Part shown: in pieces, positions 8,514 to 10,000 of the stretch
Layout of the letters: every line of letters begins with the position of its first letter
How positions within the stretch are numbered: the stretch's first letter is position 1
NCBI GenBank assembly: GCA_963170055.1
Contig: CAUJGJ010000371.1
Span: 4,668,511 to 4,678,510 of the forward strand
Direction: 5' to 3'
DNA length: 10,000 nt
Origin: Halisarca cf. caerulea
Taxonomy: Eukaryota; Porifera; Demospongiae; Chondrillida; Halisarcidae
Notes under the pieces: generated by a model
Told to the model about the DNA's origin: nothing
Seen by the model: only the letters and a program-made list of their open reading frames with translations
The model's database searches: none
Made by a program: the position numbers and the translations under genes

Positions 8514-8623
8514 TACAACACATCATTTAGCATTTCGAAACAACACTACGTATACTGTATGTATGTAAGCTACAGTACTGTTTGGCAAATGATGAAGTTA
8601 TAAACATACCTAATACACTTGAC
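8014..8623 (+). repeat. Tandem duplication 2, copy B (610 bp)
   Basis: Starts GGTCATGGCTCAGAGTGATA, 591 bp after the start of copy A, and ends ACCTAATACACTTGAC. It differs from copy A by scattered substitutions, by a 4-bp deletion where copy A has CGATC after GATCTT (near 7660 in A), and mainly by a longer and differently interrupted CA tract. The 21-bp-spaced ACACAAGGATGCTTT repeat is conserved (8299 and 8320), so that inner repeat predates the duplication. Confidence 0.93.
8414..8509 (+). repeat. (CA)n microsatellite of duplication 2 copy B
   Basis: The first third carries ATGCGCATGCACACGCACATG-type interruptions; the remainder is a pure run of about 64 bp ending at 8509. It is longer and purer than the tract in copy A, which implies expansion after the duplication. 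Confidence 0.95.
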
Positions 8624-9061
8624 TTTACAGAGACACACATTTGGTCTGATAAGTTGATTAATTAATTAAAACAAGGTAAGTGGGTACATAACTAGTTGGC
8701 TGGGAGGTCAAACCTGATATTAGCTGTGTTGCCAACCGCTCCATGTAGGAGAGATGTAAGGTGTGTGCCCCCGTGCACGCATGGCTGCACTTGGCTGCAG
8801 TATGGGGATACATTTACACCATTTATCACATACTTCTTAGTGGTAGACTGAACCCTACTAACAGTCCACCTTAAATGCTCATTGTGATTGAACTGTGTGT
8901 ACTCAAGAGGGTAGTGTCCTGTTTGTTTAGTGTCTCCTAAGTCCGCTTTTGAGCCAACATCAGCAGAAGGACCAAATTAGTGTGTGTTTAATGCATATTT
9001 TTGGTTTGTACCCACTCTAGCTTCGTTTAGTAGGCATTCATACAGACACACGTGCACACAC
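8624..9061. other. Unrecognised non-coding stretch
   Basis: No gene recognised. It contains a TTAATTAATTAA word at about 8656-8667 and GTGCACGCATGGCTGCACTTGGCTGC-like repeated GGCTGCA words near 8780-8800. The last 20 bp before the minisatellite are CA-rich. Confidence 0.45.
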
Positions 9062-9455
9062 CAGCTTAGCACACACTCCTGGTTAGCATACACTCCTGGT
9101 TAGTGCACACTCCTGGTTAGTACACATTCCTGGTTAGTACGCACTCCTGGTTAGTACACACTCCTGGTTATCACACACTCCTGGCTGGTACACACTCCTG
9201 GTTAGCACACACTCCTGGTTAGCATACACTCCTGGTTAGTGCACACTCCTGGTTAGTACACATTGCTGATTAGCACACGCTCCTGGTTAGTACACACTCC
9301 TGGTTAGTACGCACTCCTGGTTAGCACACACTCCTGGTTAGCACACATTCCTGATTAGCCCACACTCCTTGTTAGCACACACTCCTGGTTAGCACACACT
9401 CCTGGCTAGTACACTCCTGGTTAGTGCATATATAACGCACACTTCTGATTACCAG
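9062..9455 (+). repeat. 17-bp minisatellite, array 2 (about 22 units)
   Basis: The same TGGTTAGCACACACTCC unit and orientation as array 1, with about 22 units counted. Variants such as AGCATAC, AGTGCAC, AGTACACATT and AGTACGCACT follow a pattern: the run AGCACAC, AGCATAC, AGTGCAC, AGTACACATT occurs at the start and again exactly eight units (136 bp) later, with AGCATAC at 9085 and at 9221. The last units are broken by a short deletion near 9410-9415 and an insertion containing ATATATAA at about 9428-9435. Confidence 0.97.
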
Positions 9456-9751
9456 TTAAATAGCTGCTAGGTACCTTCTGCATGGGGTATTTTTTCAAAT
9501 GGACAGCAGAACCTACAGTTAAAGCTATACCAAAACTAGGCCTTGGTGCTCAGTGATTGTAGTGCTAACCAATCAAATGTACTCAAGCTCACAGCTGTAC
9601 CAAATTCGAGCTGCTTTCTCCACTCCTGTGAAGTTTAAACCGCATGCTTTACCTCATACCCTTACATGGTCTCACCTTATACTGTACATACTTCACCTCA
9701 TTAGCTGCAGGTGCAGCAGTCTCACCATGTATACACATACAGTGGAACTTG
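9456..9751. other. Unrecognised spacer
   Basis: Sequence between minisatellite array 2 and the plus-strand 91-bp array. Short open frames on both strands in 9553-9843 show no family resemblance, and two of them run into the repeat. Nothing further is supported. Confidence 0.4.
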
Positions 9752-9768
9752 CTCAGTAAGTACAGTAC

Positions 9769-10000
9769 CTGGTTTAGTATACACTCCTGGATAGTAAGTA
9801 CTCCACATTCTGTCCCTGTGTGTACCTCATGTACATAAACCAACCCTAATAGTAAGTACCTGGTTTAGTACACACTCCTGGATAGCAAGTACTCCTCATT
9901 CTGTCCCTGTGTGTACCTCATGTACATAAACCAACCCTGATAGTAAGTACCTGGTTTAGTACATACTCCTGGATAGTGAGTACTCCTCATTCTGTCCCTG
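9769..10000 (+). repeat. 91-bp satellite-like unit, plus orientation, running off the window
   Basis: Copies start at 9769, 9860 and 9951 with CTGGTTTAGTA, an exact 91-bp spacing; the third is cut by the window end. Each unit opens with two segments resembling the 17-bp minisatellite, CTGGTTTAGTACACACTC and CTGGATAGCAAGTACTC, followed by about 56 bp of different sequence including CATTCTGTCCCTGTGTG and ACCTCATGTACATAAACC. The array is preceded by CAGTAAGTACAGTAC, a truncated unit end. It is inverted relative to 6305-6485. Confidence 0.95.

Noticed and set aside
7596..8603. Frames with the repeated TRML phrase in both copies of duplication 2
   Set aside because: They reflect a 21-bp-spaced DNA repeat inside a duplicated non-coding block and run into CA-repeat peptide. 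No family is recognised.

Overview
This window looks like non-coding DNA from an animal nuclear genome. About a tenth of it is TG/CA dinucleotide repeat, and it also carries two minisatellite arrays, a longer satellite-like unit and two recent tandem duplications. I see no bacterial-type gene, operon, rRNA, tRNA or CRISPR array, and no open frame that I recognise as a protein exon. The style (moderately AT-rich, very many GTAC, TACAGTA and ACTGTA words, dense short repeats) would suit a marine invertebrate such as a demosponge. That is an impression from composition only, not an identification.

Layout. A 282-bp TG tract (216-497) is followed by two possible short non-autonomous transposons: one at 718-914 with imperfect inverted ends, and one at 955-1236 with a perfect 14-bp inverted end pair that resembles hAT termini. 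A 17-bp minisatellite of about 23 units fills 1682-2086. A shortened relative of the 718-914 element lies at 2384-2475. A second long TG tract covers 2743-3028. The stretch 3135-4626 is mostly unrecognised sequence with a small 25-bp duplication and a cluster of palindromes. From 4627 to 4920 there are three copies of a roughly 75-bp module. The last of these, with about 500 bp of flanking sequence and a TG tract, was duplicated head to tail (4850-5430 and 5431-6023). A 91-bp unit is present twice at 6305-6485 on the minus strand. After unrecognised sequence, a second tandem duplication (7423-8001 and 8014-8623) carries CA tracts and has a perfect hairpin at its junction. The 17-bp minisatellite returns at 9062-9455, with an internal eight-unit repeat. 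The 91-bp unit returns on the plus strand at 9769 and runs off the window end.

How the parts relate. The 91-bp unit contains two degenerate copies of the 17-bp unit, so the four arrays at 1.7, 6.3, 9.1 and 9.8 kb probably form one repeat family in different states of expansion and orientation. The minus- and plus-strand 91-bp arrays are about 96% identical and sit about 3.3 kb apart as an inverted pair. Both large duplications have similar periods (581 and 591 bp), and each unit carries a dinucleotide tract near its middle. No gene network can be described. The interest is in repeat evolution and local rearrangement.
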